Origin: Rhodocyclaceae bacterium
Lineage (GTDB): Bacteria; Pseudomonadota; Gammaproteobacteria; Burkholderiales; Rhodocyclaceae
DNA: 50,684 nt
Assembly: GCA_008080565.1 (NCBI GenBank)
Contig: VIKE01000031.1
Coordinates: 47,679-98,362, forward strand
Direction of reading: 5' to 3'
Under the pieces are notes generated by a model. The model made no database searches and was not told the DNA's origin. It saw only the letters and a list, made by a program, of their open reading frames with translations. Positions 29,223 through 38,900 of this stretch are shown here, piece after piece (positions within the stretch are counted from its first letter, which is position 1; each line of letters starts with the position of its first letter). A program made the position numbers and the translations under genes.

Positions 29223-30116
29223 TCAATCCCATAACCACGCTGCGCCGCGTACCCCCGAGGAATCCCCATGCATCGGTGGCAGAAACTTTGTGTTAAAAAC
29301 GTCCGAAAAAACGTGTCGACCGCAGCATTCCGGCAAATGACGGTATAGCCGCTGCATTTTCGACAGCCCGCCACCGATGACGATGACCTGCGGATCGAGA
29401 AGGTTGATGACGCCGGCCAGGGCGCGGCCGAGGCGATCTTCGTAGCGGCGAAGCGAAGCTTCGCAGGCGAGGTCTCCGTCGGCTGCAAGGCGGTCGATTT
29501 CGCTCGCGCTCAGTGTTTGTCCGGTGTGGCGGCAATGGTCGGCAGCCAGCGCCGGGCCGGAAAGATAGGCCTCGGTGCAGCCGGCGCGGCCGCAGTAGCA
29601 GGGCGGCAAGGGCAGGTCGTCGCCGCTCGGCAGGGGCAGCGGATTGTGGCCCCATTCGCCGGCGATGGCATTGGCGCCGGTCAGCACCTGCCGGTTGATG
29701 ACGATGCCGCCACCGACGCCGGTCCCGAGAATGATGCCGAAAACGATCCCGGCATCCTGCCCGCTGCCATCGACGGCTTCGGACAGTGCAAAGCAGTTGG
29801 CGTCGTTGGCCAAGCGGATTTCACGCTGGAGCAGGGCCTGCAGGTCGCGCTTCAGGGGCTTGCCGATCAGGCAGGTGGAATTGGCATTCTTGATCAGGCC
29901 GGTGGCCAGCGATTCGGCACCGGGGATGCCGATGCCGACCGTGCCCCGTTGTCCGAGGCTGTTTTCGACGCTTTCGACCAGCCTGGCAATGGCTTTCAGC
30001 GTCGCCATGTAGTCGCCTTGTGGTGTCGGAATACGCTGGCGCAGCAATTCTCGGCCGTCGTCGGCCAATGCGATGATCTCGGTCTTGGTCCCGCCGAGGT
30101 CGACCCCGAGGCGCAT
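29223..30116 (-). CDS. mak: ROK family fructokinase
   Basis: Phosphorylates fructose (manno-fructokinase) with ATP in the cytosol. The 297-residue protein aligns along its length with E. coli Mak: MRLGVDLGGTKTEIIAL (phosphate motif), GIGIPGAESLATG, KNANSTCL, LANDANCFALSEAVDG with the catalytic Asp, the zinc motif GHNPL...CYCGRAGCTEAYLSG, and HGDSSGVRGAAWLW at the end. A glucosamine or other sugar specificity is possible. Its ATG overlaps the upstream stop by one base (TGATG). Confidence 0.88.
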   Translation of the reverse strand: MRLGVDLGGTKTEIIALADDGRELLRQRIPTPQGDYMATLKAIARLVESVENSLGQRGTVGIGIPGAESLATGLIKNANSTCLIGKPLKRDLQALLQREIRLANDANCFALSEAVDGSGQDAGIVFGIILGTGVGGGIVINRQVLTGANAIAGEWGHNPLPLPSGDDLPLPPCYCGRAGCTEAYLSGPALAADHCRHTGQTLSASEIDRLAADGDLACEASLRRYEDRLGRALAGVINLLDPQVIVIGGGLSKMQRLYRHLPECCGRHVFSDVFNTKFLPPMHGDSSGVRGAAWLWD

Positions 30117-30766
30117 CAGACGCGAACGGCGACGCCCTTGACGTTGCCGTAGGTGGTCGTCAGCGTGCGCAGGACGCTGGCGCCGGCTTCGAGCAGCAGC
30201 ATGAACAGGTTGCGTTCGGTGTACAGGCAGACCTGCTCGTGAATCCCGTATTTTTCGGCGAGTGCCGGCGAAAGTTCGGCAAAACGTTGGTCAACGCTCG
30301 ATTCACTGGCGGCATAACCTTCGCTCAATTCAGAATGCAGGCCGAGGACGGAGATATACAACTTGCCGCCGATTTTCAGCTTGAGCAGCAGTTGCCGGAC
30401 AATGCGGCGGGCCTCTTCGTAGGGCATGGCGCACAGGCCGCGCCGGACGATGATGATGTCGAATGGCTCGCCCTGGGGGTCTTCGGGCAGTTCGGGCATG
30501 GCGCAGGGAGCAAACAGGATTTCGTCGCGCAGGGCGGCGGCGAGTATTCGCCCCTCGATTTCCTGTTGCAGATCGGGATGGTCGGCAACGACCACCTGGG
30601 CACCGAGGCGGGCGAACTTGATCGACATTTCGCACCGTTTGTCGGGAAGGATCAGCACCGAAACGCGGTTATCGAAACGATGACGTTTGACGCACTCCTC
30701 GAGCGCATAGCGCTCAAGCTCGTCAGCCCCTGTCTCTAGCGGATTGGCGTTAATATTTGCTGTCAT
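30116..30766 (-). CDS. Methyltransferase-fold protein, unassigned
   Basis: A 216-residue cytosolic protein starting at ATG 30766 behind GGGAGG. The order of strands and helices (VSVLILPDK, GAQVVVADHP, FDIIIVRRGL, LLLKLKIGGKLYISVLG) resembles a class I AdoMet methyltransferase, but the glycine-rich AdoMet loop is replaced by LPDKRCEMS, so binding and catalysis are doubtful. It may be a degenerate member or a structural relative. It sits upstream of mak with a one-base overlap. I do not recognise a function. Confidence 0.65.
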   Translation of the reverse strand: MTANINANPLETGADELERYALEECVKRHRFDNRVSVLILPDKRCEMSIKFARLGAQVVVADHPDLQQEIEGRILAAALRDEILFAPCAMPELPEDPQGEPFDIIIVRRGLCAMPYEEARRIVRQLLLKLKIGGKLYISVLGLHSELSEGYAASESSVDQRFAELSPALAEKYGIHEQVCLYTERNLFMLLLEAGASVLRTLTTTYGNVKGVAVRV

Positions 30767-30847
30767 GCTCGTTGCCTCCCTCCGGCTCATTGTGCCCAAG
30801 GCGGGGCAGTGTGACAACCGGGAATCCATGCAGGGAAAGGAAAAACA

Positions 30848-31186
30848 ATGTTAGTCCGCTTTTATTCCAGTGAAACGGGGGAATTGCTGATGTTCGCCGA
30901 GGCGGCCCGGCCGCTGTTGCAGGTCCTCGGCAAGGCAACGACGGCGCGAGGAACCTTTACGCTGGCCGAGATGGCGCCAGCTGCACAGATCTTGCGCGAT
31001 GCGGTGAAACGTGGCGAGGCGCCGCCGCCACCGCCGGATGAGGATGAACGGGATGAGACGGGGAAAAAGAAGGAGCCGGTCGTCGCCATGAGCCAGCGTG
31101 CCTGGCCGTTGATCGACATGCTGGAGCGGACCAGCAAGGGCGGGCCGAAAGCCAACATCGTCTGGGAAGCGTCGGCCGATTTCTGA
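30848..31186 (+). CDS. DUF1840 family protein
   Basis: A 112-residue cytosolic protein with the N-terminal pattern MLVRFYSSETGELLMF, a proline-rich mid-segment (PPPPPDEDERDE) and C-terminal VAMSQRAWPLIDMLERT, which fits DUF1840, common in betaproteobacteria. Function unknown. It faces the Hpt gene tail to tail at eight bases. The ATG is preceded by AAGGAAAAAC. Confidence 0.85.
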   Translation: MLVRFYSSETGELLMFAEAARPLLQVLGKATTARGTFTLAEMAPAAQILRDAVKRGEAPPPPPDEDERDETGKKKEPVVAMSQRAWPLIDMLERTSKGGPKANIVWEASADF

Positions 31187-31194
31187 GAGCCTGC

Positions 31195-31569
31195 TCAGTC
31201 GGCTGATTCGATACCGAAGCCGACAGCGATTCCGTCGATAACGGTGCGCAACGCCTGCTCGAACTGGCCGAAGACCGGTTCGGATGGCAATACTCCCTCG
31301 CGCAGGGCCTTTTCGAGTGCCATGGCGGCATTTTGCAGGTCCAGCGCGCCGATCGTTCCGGCCAGCCCCTTGGCGCTGTGGGCATGGCGTTCGGCGCTGA
31401 CGAAGTCGCCATTGGCCAGGGTGGCGCGAATGACCTGCGGCGCATCGATCAGGCGGGCGTGAAAGTCGCGCAGGATTTTTTCGTAGAGCGCCGGCTTGTT
31501 GAGCATGCGCTTGAGGCCGTCGGCCTTGTCGATACCGGGCAGGTCGGGTAATCCGTCCCCGGTCGTCAC
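31195..31569 (-). CDS. Stand-alone Hpt phosphotransfer protein
   Basis: A 124-residue histidine phosphotransfer domain protein. SAERHAHSAKGLAGTIGA carries the phospho-accepting H64 followed by the typical SAKG. The start is GTG at 31569. It has no kinase domain and no adjacent hybrid kinase, so its partners are unknown; the next gene on this strand looks chemotaxis-like. The GTG overlaps the stop of a tiny upstream reading frame (GTGA), a possible coupling device. Confidence 0.82.
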   Translation of the reverse strand: MTTGDGLPDLPGIDKADGLKRMLNKPALYEKILRDFHARLIDAPQVIRATLANGDFVSAERHAHSAKGLAGTIGALDLQNAAMALEKALREGVLPSEPVFGQFEQALRTVIDGIAVGFGIESAD

Positions 31570-31646
31570 GGACGTGCTCTCGGGTAACGGCTGATGGCTT
31601 CCAGAGCATTCATTTCGGGTATCCGGACATCCTGACTATGATGCAT
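31566..31646 (-). other. Tiny coupled reading frame upstream of Hpt gene
   Basis: A 26-codon frame starts at ATG 31646 and ends TGA inside the GTGA start of the Hpt gene. It reads RIPEMNALEAI in the middle, resembling the DxRMPEMNGLEA stretch of a receiver domain, so it could be a leader peptide or a scrap of a lost response regulator. No ribosome site is obvious. Weak. Confidence 0.25.
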
Positions 31647-31699
31647 TGATGTTACCGTCATTAGCGCTCGGCTTCAATGAGCGGCGCGAATGGCCTGGC

Positions 31700-32269
31700 T
31701 TAAAAAAGCTCGATGTCGTCGTTCTTCTCTTTCATCTCCGCCATGAACTTGTCGACGGCTTCGTGCACCGGCATGCCGTGCATGACGGCTTCGAACATGG
31801 CGATTTCGTCGCGCGTCGTGTATTTGGCCCGGATTTTTTCCTGCAGGGAAACCCATTCGCTGGGGTTGTAGAGGCGTTGCCCATCGGCCACCAGGTCGCT
31901 GAGATCGCCCAGGCTGATGCCGACGTGCGCCAGCCGCTGGACCAGCTTGTCGTAGAACTGAAAGGCGATGATGGCCTGATGGACCATGCCCGAAACGTGG
32001 TCGGAGATACCGCTCAAATTTTGCTTGGCGACGCCGACTTCGCCCTGGTCGGGGAGGGTCTGCACGGTGTCGGAAATCATCCGCATGTAGCTGGCCATGC
32101 TGGTGAAGGAATTGGTCAGCACGTCGACTGAAGCGTTGCTGTCCTTCATGGCGGTTTCGATCTGCACGGCAGAGAGTTCGAGCATCAGCACGGTCTCGCG
32201 AACCTGACTCCAGTTAAGGTCAGGTGTGTGGGCGCTGGTGCCGCGCGGATGGATGGTCTCTTTGCGCAA
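31700..32269 (-). CDS. Helical chemotaxis-like protein, unassigned
   Basis: A 189-residue, almost wholly helical protein. The segment AIIAFQFYDKLVQRLAHVGISLGDLSDL resembles the dimer helix of CheZ-type or MCP-associated proteins, where FQF(Q/Y)D is followed by a conserved R/Q pattern, but the CheZ active-site motif is not clear. The ending EKNDDIELF is acidic. It lies 130 bases upstream of the Hpt gene on the same strand, suggesting a small phosphorelay set. Start ATG 32269. Function inferred only by resemblance. Confidence 0.6.
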   Translation of the reverse strand: MRKETIHPRGTSAHTPDLNWSQVRETVLMLELSAVQIETAMKDSNASVDVLTNSFTSMASYMRMISDTVQTLPDQGEVGVAKQNLSGISDHVSGMVHQAIIAFQFYDKLVQRLAHVGISLGDLSDLVADGQRLYNPSEWVSLQEKIRAKYTTRDEIAMFEAVMHGMPVHEAVDKFMAEMKEKNDDIELF

Positions 32270-32340
32270 AACTTGCCGGGCGTTCCATGCCCGGCATGGC
32301 TTTCCCGCTGGGATTGGCGACTTGGCGCGATAATTGGCCG

Positions 32341-33057
32341 ATGACTTTCAAGAATGTTTTCATTTTCGCCCTGTTTTTCCGGTTGACCGTGGCAATCGCC
32401 GCGCCGCCGCTGATAGCCGTCGATGTCGGGCATGGCGGCCTCGATGGCGGGGCGACGAGCGCGCGCGGGCGTCCGGAGTTCGCCTTCAACCAGGAATTCG
32501 CCGGGATTCTCGCCGGTGTCCTGCGCGAGCGTGGCCAGGCGGTGCGCGAAATCAATTTTGCCGGCGACATCGGCAGCCTGATCGCGCGGCCCGTGCAGGC
32601 GGCGGGCAGCGACTTTTTCATCTCCATCCACCATGACTCGATCGGTGAATCATGGCTGAAGCCCTGGATCTGGGAGGGCGCCGAGCAGACCTACACCGAG
32701 GTCAAGCGCGGCTACGGAATCTTTGTTTCGGCGCAGAATCCGGATCCGGAAACCAGCTTGCGCTGTGCCTCCAGCATCGGCGCCATGATGCGCCGGGCCG
32801 GTTTCGCCCCGTCGACCTGGCACGGGCGAAAGCATCTGGCGGCCGACGCCGAAAACGGGGTCTGGTATTACGACAACCTCGTCGTGCTTTACCGGACGAC
32901 CCTGCCCGCCGTGCTCTTTGAGGCCGGCGTCATCAAGCATCGCGACGAGGAACTGGAGCTGGCCGATCCCGAGCGCCAGGCCCGGATGGCCGATGCGCTG
33001 GCCACCGGCATCGCCGCCTGCCTGTTTGTCAGGCCGAAGGTGGCGTCAGCCGAGTAA
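32341..33057 (+). CDS. Exported N-acetylmuramoyl-L-alanine amidase
   Basis: Zinc amidase (Amidase_3) that cleaves peptide side chains from peptidoglycan. The 238-residue protein has a signal peptide (MTFKNVFIFALFFRLTVAIA-APP) and the catalytic fold: AVDVGHGGLDGGA with the first zinc His, FNQEFAG with Glu, FFISIHHDS with the second His, and PAVLFEAGVIKHRDEE with the catalytic Glu. It is shorter than AmiC because no AMIN domain is present. The hydrophobic core of the signal peptide is encoded by a dispersed repeat copy. The upstream ATGs at 32287/32293 would only add residues before the signal. Confidence 0.88.
   Translation: MTFKNVFIFALFFRLTVAIAAPPLIAVDVGHGGLDGGATSARGRPEFAFNQEFAGILAGVLRERGQAVREINFAGDIGSLIARPVQAAGSDFFISIHHDSIGESWLKPWIWEGAEQTYTEVKRGYGIFVSAQNPDPETSLRCASSIGAMMRRAGFAPSTWHGRKHLAADAENGVWYYDNLVVLYRTTLPAVLFEAGVIKHRDEELELADPERQARMADALATGIAACLFVRPKVASAE
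32361..32395 (+). repeat. Dispersed repeat, copy 3 (encodes signal peptide)
   Basis: CATTTTCGCCCTG, T-tract, CCGGTTGACCGTGGCAA, in sense orientation; it is read as FALFFRLTVA in the amidase signal peptide. Confidence 0.8.
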
Positions 33058-33062
33058 GGCGT

Positions 33063-34076
33063 TCAAAGAAAAATCGGTTCGGGGCTCAGTTCGACACCGA
33101 AGCGTGCCCTGATGTCAGCCTGCACCGCCGCCATCGTGCGCTTGACGTCGTCACCCGTCGCCCCGCCGCGATTGACCAGGACCAGCGCCTGCTTTTCATA
33201 CATGCCGACCGGGCCGAGGTTCTTCCCCTTCCAGCCGGCCTGCTCGATCAGCCAGCCAGCGGCCAGCTTGACCCGGCCATCCGGCTGCGCATAGCGCGGC
33301 AGGTTCGGGAAATCGGCGGCCAGCGCCTCGGCCTGTGCCGCTTCGACGACCGGGTTGTGGAAGAAGCTGCCGGTGTTCGGAATGATCGCCGGGTTAGGCA
33401 ACTTGCGCTGACGAACGGCGATGATCGCCTTGGCGACATCCTGCGGTGTTGGCGTCGCGATCTTTTGTGCCGCCAATTCCTGATTCACGTCGGCGTAACG
33501 CAGGTTGGGTATCCACGCCTTGGGCAGCCGGAAAACAACCGAAGTGATCGCCATCCGCCCGCTCAAATGCCAGCCTTCCTGCTTGAAAACGCTGTCCCGG
33601 TAGCCGAACCGGCAGTTGCCACGGTCAACCGGAAAAAACGCCTGTTTTTCAAAGTCCCAGGCCGTCAGCGAATGGAAGCATTCGCCGACTTCCAGCCCGT
33701 AGGCGCCGATATTCTGGATCGGCGCGGCGCCCACCGTGCCGGGAATCAGGCTCAGATTTTCCAGCCCCGGCCAGCCTTGCTGCAAGGTCCATTGCACAAA
33801 ATCATGCCAGTTCTCGCCAGCCCCGGCTTCGATGTAGAAAGCCTCGGCGTCCTCCTTCAGCAAGCGCTTGCCGGGAATCGCCATGTGCAGGACGAGGCCC
33901 GCAAAATCGCCGGTCAGGACCAGATTGCTGCCACCGCCGAGAATGAAGCGGCGCTGGCCGACCAATTCCGGCGCCGTCAGTTGCCCGGCGGCGGTGATTT
34001 TTTGATAGGCGGCGGCCTTGCCGGGCAGAGCCAGGGTGTTGAAAGAAGTCAGGTCGACGTTGTGAGCGGAATTCAT
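33063..34076 (-). CDS. murB: UDP-N-acetylenolpyruvoylglucosamine reductase
   Basis: FAD enzyme that makes UDP-N-acetylmuramate for peptidoglycan. The 337-residue protein is of the E. coli type I form: [15 protein letters not shown] (FAD loop), [40 protein letters not shown] with the catalytic Ser, and SPEPIFL with the catalytic Glu at the end. The start ATG at 34076 ([17 protein letters not shown]) is supported by the family; upstream residues are not conserved. A full dispersed repeat in sense orientation encodes FFPVDRGN just before CRFGYRDS, in a loop that varies in the family. Confidence 0.94.
   Translation of the reverse strand: MNSAHNVDLTSFNTLALPGKAAAYQKITAAGQLTAPELVGQRRFILGGGSNLVLTGDFAGLVLHMAIPGKRLLKEDAEAFYIEAGAGENWHDFVQWTLQQGWPGLENLSLIPGTVGAAPIQNIGAYGLEVGECFHSLTAWDFEKQAFFPVDRGNCRFGYRDSVFKQEGWHLSGRMAITSVVFRLPKAWIPNLRYADVNQELAAQKIATPTPQDVAKAIIAVRQRKLPNPAIIPNTGSFFHNPVVEAAQAEALAADFPNLPRYAQPDGRVKLAAGWLIEQAGWKGKNLGPVGMYEKQALVLVNRGGATGDDVKRTMAAVQADIRARFGVELSPEPIFL
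33616..33656 (-). repeat. Dispersed repeat, copy 4 (inside murB)
   Basis: Minus strand: GACTTTGAAAAACAGGC, GTTTTTT, CCGGTTGACCGTGGCAA. Perfect core, sense to murB. Confidence 0.82.
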
Positions 34077-34212
34077 AGGCGGGATTTTCGTCGATTTCGG
34101 GGCTTGTTTGGCGTTTGCCTGGCGGCTTGACCTGGGCATGATCCTGAGAGTAAAACTGGATCAACAGATGGGGACCGATTTCCGGCCCGCCTGGACAGAC
34201 TGCGGCGATCAA

Positions 34213-35934
34213 ATGATGAAGCCTCCTGACCGGCATCTCTGGCAACGATTCTGGGCCATAGCCTCGCCTTACTGGCGTCAGGACGAGAAGCTCAAGGCCT
34301 GGGGATTGCTCACCCTGCTCGTTCTGCTGCTGCTTGGTCAGACCCGCTTTGCCGTGCTGTTCAACGAGCAGACCGGGGAGTTCACCTCGGCCCTGGCGGC
34401 CCGTGATGAGGAGCGCTTCTGGGCGTCGATCAAGTTTTGCCTCGGGCTGCTGATTGCGGCCGTACCGATCTACGCCCTGTATTATTTTGTCCGCGACACG
34501 CTCGGCATCCACTGGCGGCGCTGGCTGACCCATCGCTTTCTCGACAGCTATTTCAGCCACCGGCATTTTTACGAGCTGAATGCCAATGCCGGCATCGACA
34601 ATCCCGATCAGCGGGTCGCCGAAGACATCAACACCTTCACCCAGCGCTCGCTCTATTTCCTGCTCATCTTCATCGGTTCGGTGCTGCAACTGGTCGCTTT
34701 CAGCACCGTGCTCTGGTCGATTTCGCGGGAGCTGGTCTATTTTCTGGTCTTCTACGCCACGGCCGGAACGCTGATCACCATTTTCGTCTTTGGCAACCGG
34801 CTGATGAGCCTCAACTTCTACCAGCTACGCCGCGAAGCCGATTTCCGTTTCAGCCTGGTGCGCATTCGCGAGAACGCCGAATCGATTGCCCTGTATCGCG
34901 GCGAGGCGCAGGAGCTGCAACAGGTAAGGCAACGTTTCGCCGCCGCCTTCAAGAACTTCAAGCGCCTGATTCGCAGCCAGCTCGGGCTCAATTTCTTCCA
35001 GCATGCCTACGGTTTGCTGACCATCGTGCTGCCCAGCGCCATCATCGCCTCCCGGGTGCTCTCGGGTGAGCTTGAAGTCGGCCGGGCGATTCAGGCCGCC
35101 GGCGCCTTTGCTGCCGTGCTCGCTGCCTTCTCGCTGATTGTCGAAAATTTCGAAACCCTGAGCCGCTTCGCCGCCGGCGTCGACCGGCTCGATGCCCTGG
35201 CCCGTTTTCTTCCCGGCCATCCGGCCGGGCACGTGTGCAATGCGAGCACGATCCTGTCAGTCGACGCCCCGCACCTGAGCCTCGAAAACGTCACCCTGCA
35301 AACGCCGAACTACGAGCGAACGCTGATCGAGAACCTCTCGCTGGATATCCGTCCCGGTGAAAACCTGATGATCGTCGGCCAGAGCGGCAGCGGCAAGAGT
35401 TCGCTGCTGCGCGCCATCGCCGGCCTCTGGTATGCCGGCAGCGGCACCATTTTCCGGCCACAGCCCAACGACATCCTGTTCTTGCCCCAGCAGCCCTACA
35501 TGCTGCTCGGCACCCTGCGCAGCCAGTTGCTCTACCCGTACAAGGGACGCTCGTTTCCCGATGCCGAGCTGCTCAAGGTGCTGGAAAAGGTGAACCTGCC
35601 CGATCTGGCCAATCGCTTTGGCGGACTGGATACCGAGATGGACTGGCAGAAAGTGCTCTCGGTTGGCGAACAGCAGCGCCTGGCCTTTGCCCGCATCCTG
35701 CTCAGCAAGCCCCGTTTCGCCATTCTCGATGAAGCGACCAGCGCTCTGGACAGCGCCAACGAGACGGCGCTTTACCAGCAACTGCTGCAGATGAAGACGA
35801 CGCTGGTCAGCGTTGCCCACCGTCCGGCCATCCTCAAATACCACAAGCAGGTGCTGGAACTGGTTGGCGATACGCGGTGGCAGTTCTACGCGGCTGAGGC
35901 ATACAGCTTCAAGGCAGACGACGCCGCGCAATAG
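34213..35934 (+). CDS. ABC transporter, SbmA/YddA-like (fused permease-ATPase)
   Basis: A 573-residue inner-membrane ABC half-transporter with N-terminal SbmA/BacA-like transmembrane domain (about six helices; RFWAIASPYWR, LGIHWRRWLTHRFLDSYF, NPDQRVAEDINTFT) and C-terminal ATPase: Walker A GQSGSGKSS, Q-loop LPQQPYM, signature LSVGEQQR, Walker B FAILDEATSALD and H-switch VAHRP. This is the ABCD/YddA branch; relatives move peptides, vitamin B12 or fatty acyl-CoA, so the substrate is open. Start ATG 34213; ATG 34216 is equally possible. It is convergent with metH at 21 bases. Confidence 0.87.
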   Translation: MMKPPDRHLWQRFWAIASPYWRQDEKLKAWGLLTLLVLLLLGQTRFAVLFNEQTGEFTSALAARDEERFWASIKFCLGLLIAAVPIYALYYFVRDTLGIHWRRWLTHRFLDSYFSHRHFYELNANAGIDNPDQRVAEDINTFTQRSLYFLLIFIGSVLQLVAFSTVLWSISRELVYFLVFYATAGTLITIFVFGNRLMSLNFYQLRREADFRFSLVRIRENAESIALYRGEAQELQQVRQRFAAAFKNFKRLIRSQLGLNFFQHAYGLLTIVLPSAIIASRVLSGELEVGRAIQAAGAFAAVLAAFSLIVENFETLSRFAAGVDRLDALARFLPGHPAGHVCNASTILSVDAPHLSLENVTLQTPNYERTLIENLSLDIRPGENLMIVGQSGSGKSSLLRAIAGLWYAGSGTIFRPQPNDILFLPQQPYMLLGTLRSQLLYPYKGRSFPDAELLKVLEKVNLPDLANRFGGLDTEMDWQKVLSVGEQQRLAFARILLSKPRFAILDEATSALDSANETALYQQLLQMKTTLVSVAHRPAILKYHKQVLELVGDTRWQFYAAEAYSFKADDAAQ

Positions 35935-35955
35935 GCGCCGTCCGCCGGTGCAGGA

Positions 35956-38900
35956 TCAGAGCAGTGGGGCCAGCCAGTATTCGGCATCCTTGATCGACAT
36001 ATTCTTGCGCCTGGCCCAGTCCTCCAGCTGATCGCGCCCGATCTTCGGAATGGCAAAGTACGCCGCCGCCGGATGCCCGATGTAGAACCCGGACACCGCC
36101 GCTGCCGGGGTCATGGCGCAGGACTCGGTCAGTTCCATGCCGGCGTTGGCGGGGGCGTCGAGCAGGGCGAACAGTTCGCGCTTGGCGGTGTGGTCCGGGC
36201 AGGCCGGGTAGCCGGGGGCGGGGCGGATGCCTGTGTATTGCTCGTTGATCAGCTCGTTGTTGGTGAGCGATTCGTCGTTGGCGTAGCCCCAATATTGGGT
36301 GCGGATTTGCAGATGCAGCCACTCGGCGGCCGCTTCGGCCAGACGGTCGGCCAGCGACTTGAGCATGATCGCCGAGTAGTCGTCGTTGGCGGCTTCGAAA
36401 GCGGCGACGCGCTCTTCGATGCGGTGGCCGGCGGTGACGGCAAAGGCGCCGACGTAGTCGCGCTGGCCGACATAGTCAGCGAGGGCCAGATTGAAGCGGC
36501 CGGGCGGCTGCTTGTGTTGCTGGCGCAGGCCGACCCAGCGGGTCAGTTCGGTGGTTCGTGACTCGTCGGCGTAGATGATGATGTCTTCATTCTCGGCGCT
36601 GGCCGGGTAGAGGCCGAAGACGGCGCGGGCCGACAGCCAGTTTTCACTGACGATTTTGGCCAGCATGGCCTTGGCGTCGGCGAACAACTGACGGGCCGTT
36701 TCGCCGACCGTCTCATTCTCGAGGATGGCCGGATAGCGGCCGGCCAGATCCCAGCTCTGGAAGAACGGCGTCCAGTCGATGAGCAGCGCCAGATCGGCCA
36801 GACTCGGGTTGAGCGTTTGCAGCCCGAGCTGTTTCGGAATGGTCGGCGTGAACGGCTGGTTCCAGGTGAAACGGTTGGCCCGGGCTTCTTCCAGCGTGAC
36901 CATGGTGGCGCCCTTGCGGCCGGCATGTTCGCTGCGCACGGCCTTGTATTCGGCGACGATCTCGGCCATGTAGCCGTCGCGCTGATCGACCGAGAGCAGC
37001 TTGGTGGCGACGCCGACGGCGCGCGAGGCGTCCGGCACGTAAACCACGGCGCCATCGGTATTCGGGGCGATCTTGATCGCCGTGTGGGCGCGGCTGGTCG
37101 TCGCGCCGCCGATCAACAGCGGCTGCTTCATGTTCAGGCGCTGCATTTCGCTGGCGACGTGGGCCATTTCTTCGAGCGAAGGCGTGATCAGGCCGGACAG
37201 GCCGATGATGTCGACGCGATGTTCGAGCGCGGCTTTCAGGATGTTGTCGCAGGAGACCATGACGCCGAGGTCAACCACGTCGTAACCGTTACAGCCAAGC
37301 ACGACGCCGACAATGTTCTTGCCGATATCGTGCACGTCGCCCTTGACCGTGGCCATCAGGATCTTGCCCTTGCTGCCCAGTCCGGTGCGGGTCTTTTCCG
37401 CTTCGATGTAGGGCAGCAGATGGGCGACCGCCTGTTTCATGACGCGGGCCGATTTGACGACCTGCGGCAGGAACATCTTGCCGGCGCCGAAGAGGTCGCC
37501 GACGTGGTTCATGCCGGCCATCAGCGGGCCTTCGATGACGGAAAGCGGCGGCTTGCCTTCAGCTTCGAGCTGGGCGCGCACTTCCTCAGTGTCGGCCACG
37601 ACGAACTCGGTGATGCCCTTGATCAGCGCATGCTCCAACCGTTTTTCCACGGACTGTTCGCGCCACGAAAGATCGGGGCCGGTGTCCTTGGCCTTGCCTT
37701 CCTTGACGGTCTGGGCGAAATCGACCAGTGCTTCGCCGGCTTCGGGATTGCGGTTGAGCACCACGTCCTCGACCTTCTGCCGCAGTTCCGGCTCCAGATC
37801 GTCGTAGATGCCGAGCATGCCGGCATTGACGATGCCCATGGTCATGCCGGCCTTGATGGCGTGATAGAGGAAAACCGTGTGGATCGCCTCGCGCACGGCA
37901 TCGTTGCCGCGGAAAGAAAACGACACGTTGGAAACGCCGCCGGAAATGTGGGCGTGCGGCAGGTTCTGCTTGATCCAGCGCACCGATTCAATGAAATCGA
38001 CGGCGTAGTTGTCGTGTTCCGGAATGCCGGTGGCGATGGCGAAAATGTTCGGGTCGAAAATGATGTCTTCGGCCGGGAAACCAATGCTCAGCAGCAGGTC
38101 ATACGCGCGCTTGCAGATCTCGGTCTTGCGGGCGTAGGTGTCGGCCTGGCCCTTCTCGTCAAAGGCCATGACGATGACTGCGGCCCCGTAGCGGCGGGCG
38201 AGGCGGGCGTGTTCGATGAACTTGGCCTCGCCTTCCTTCATTGAGATCGAATTGACAATGCCCTTGCCCTGAATGCACTTGAGGCCGGCTTCGATGACTT
38301 CCCATTTCGACGAGTCGATCATGATCGGCACGCGCGAAATGTCCGGCTCCGAGGCGATCAGCTTGAGGAAGCGGTCCATGGCGGCGATCGAGTCGAGCAT
38401 CGCCTCGTCCATGTTGATGTCGATGACCTGGGCGCCGTTCTCGACCTGCTGGCGGGCGACGGCCAGCGCGTCGTCGAAGCGTCCCTCCAAAATCATGCGC
38501 GCGAAGGCCTTCGAGCCGGTGACGTTGGTCCGCTCACCGACGTTGACGTAGAGCGAATCGGCGCCGACATTGAACGGCTCCAGCCCGGACAGGCGCAGCT
38601 TCTTTTCGATTTTCGGCACTTTTCTCGGGTTGACCGTGGCAACCCGTTCGGCGATGGCCTTGATGTGCTCGGGCGAGGTGCCGCAGCAGCCGCCGACGAT
38701 ATTGACTATGCCGGCCTTGGCCCAGCTCTCGATTTCGTTGGCCAGCATGTCGGCTGTTTCGTCGTAGCCGCCAAACGCGTTGGGCAGACCGGCATTCGGG
38801 TGAGCCGAGACGTAGCAGTCGCAGATGCGGGAGAGTTCCTCGACGTACTGGCGCAACTCGCTGGCGCCGAGCGCACAGTTCAGGCCGAAGGAAACCGGCT

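Noticed and set aside
29283..29325. A-rich stretch followed by GTCGACCGCAGCA in mak as a repeat copy
   Set aside because: The order of parts is wrong and the residues align with normal Mak proteins.
37338..37362. CTTGACCGTGGCCATC in metH resembles the dispersed repeat core
   Set aside because: It encodes the conserved [14 protein letters not shown] segment and has no T-rich tracts.
36817..38244. 475-codon open frame antisense to metH
   Set aside because: metH is complete and conserved on the other strand; the antisense frame is a by-product of codon bias.
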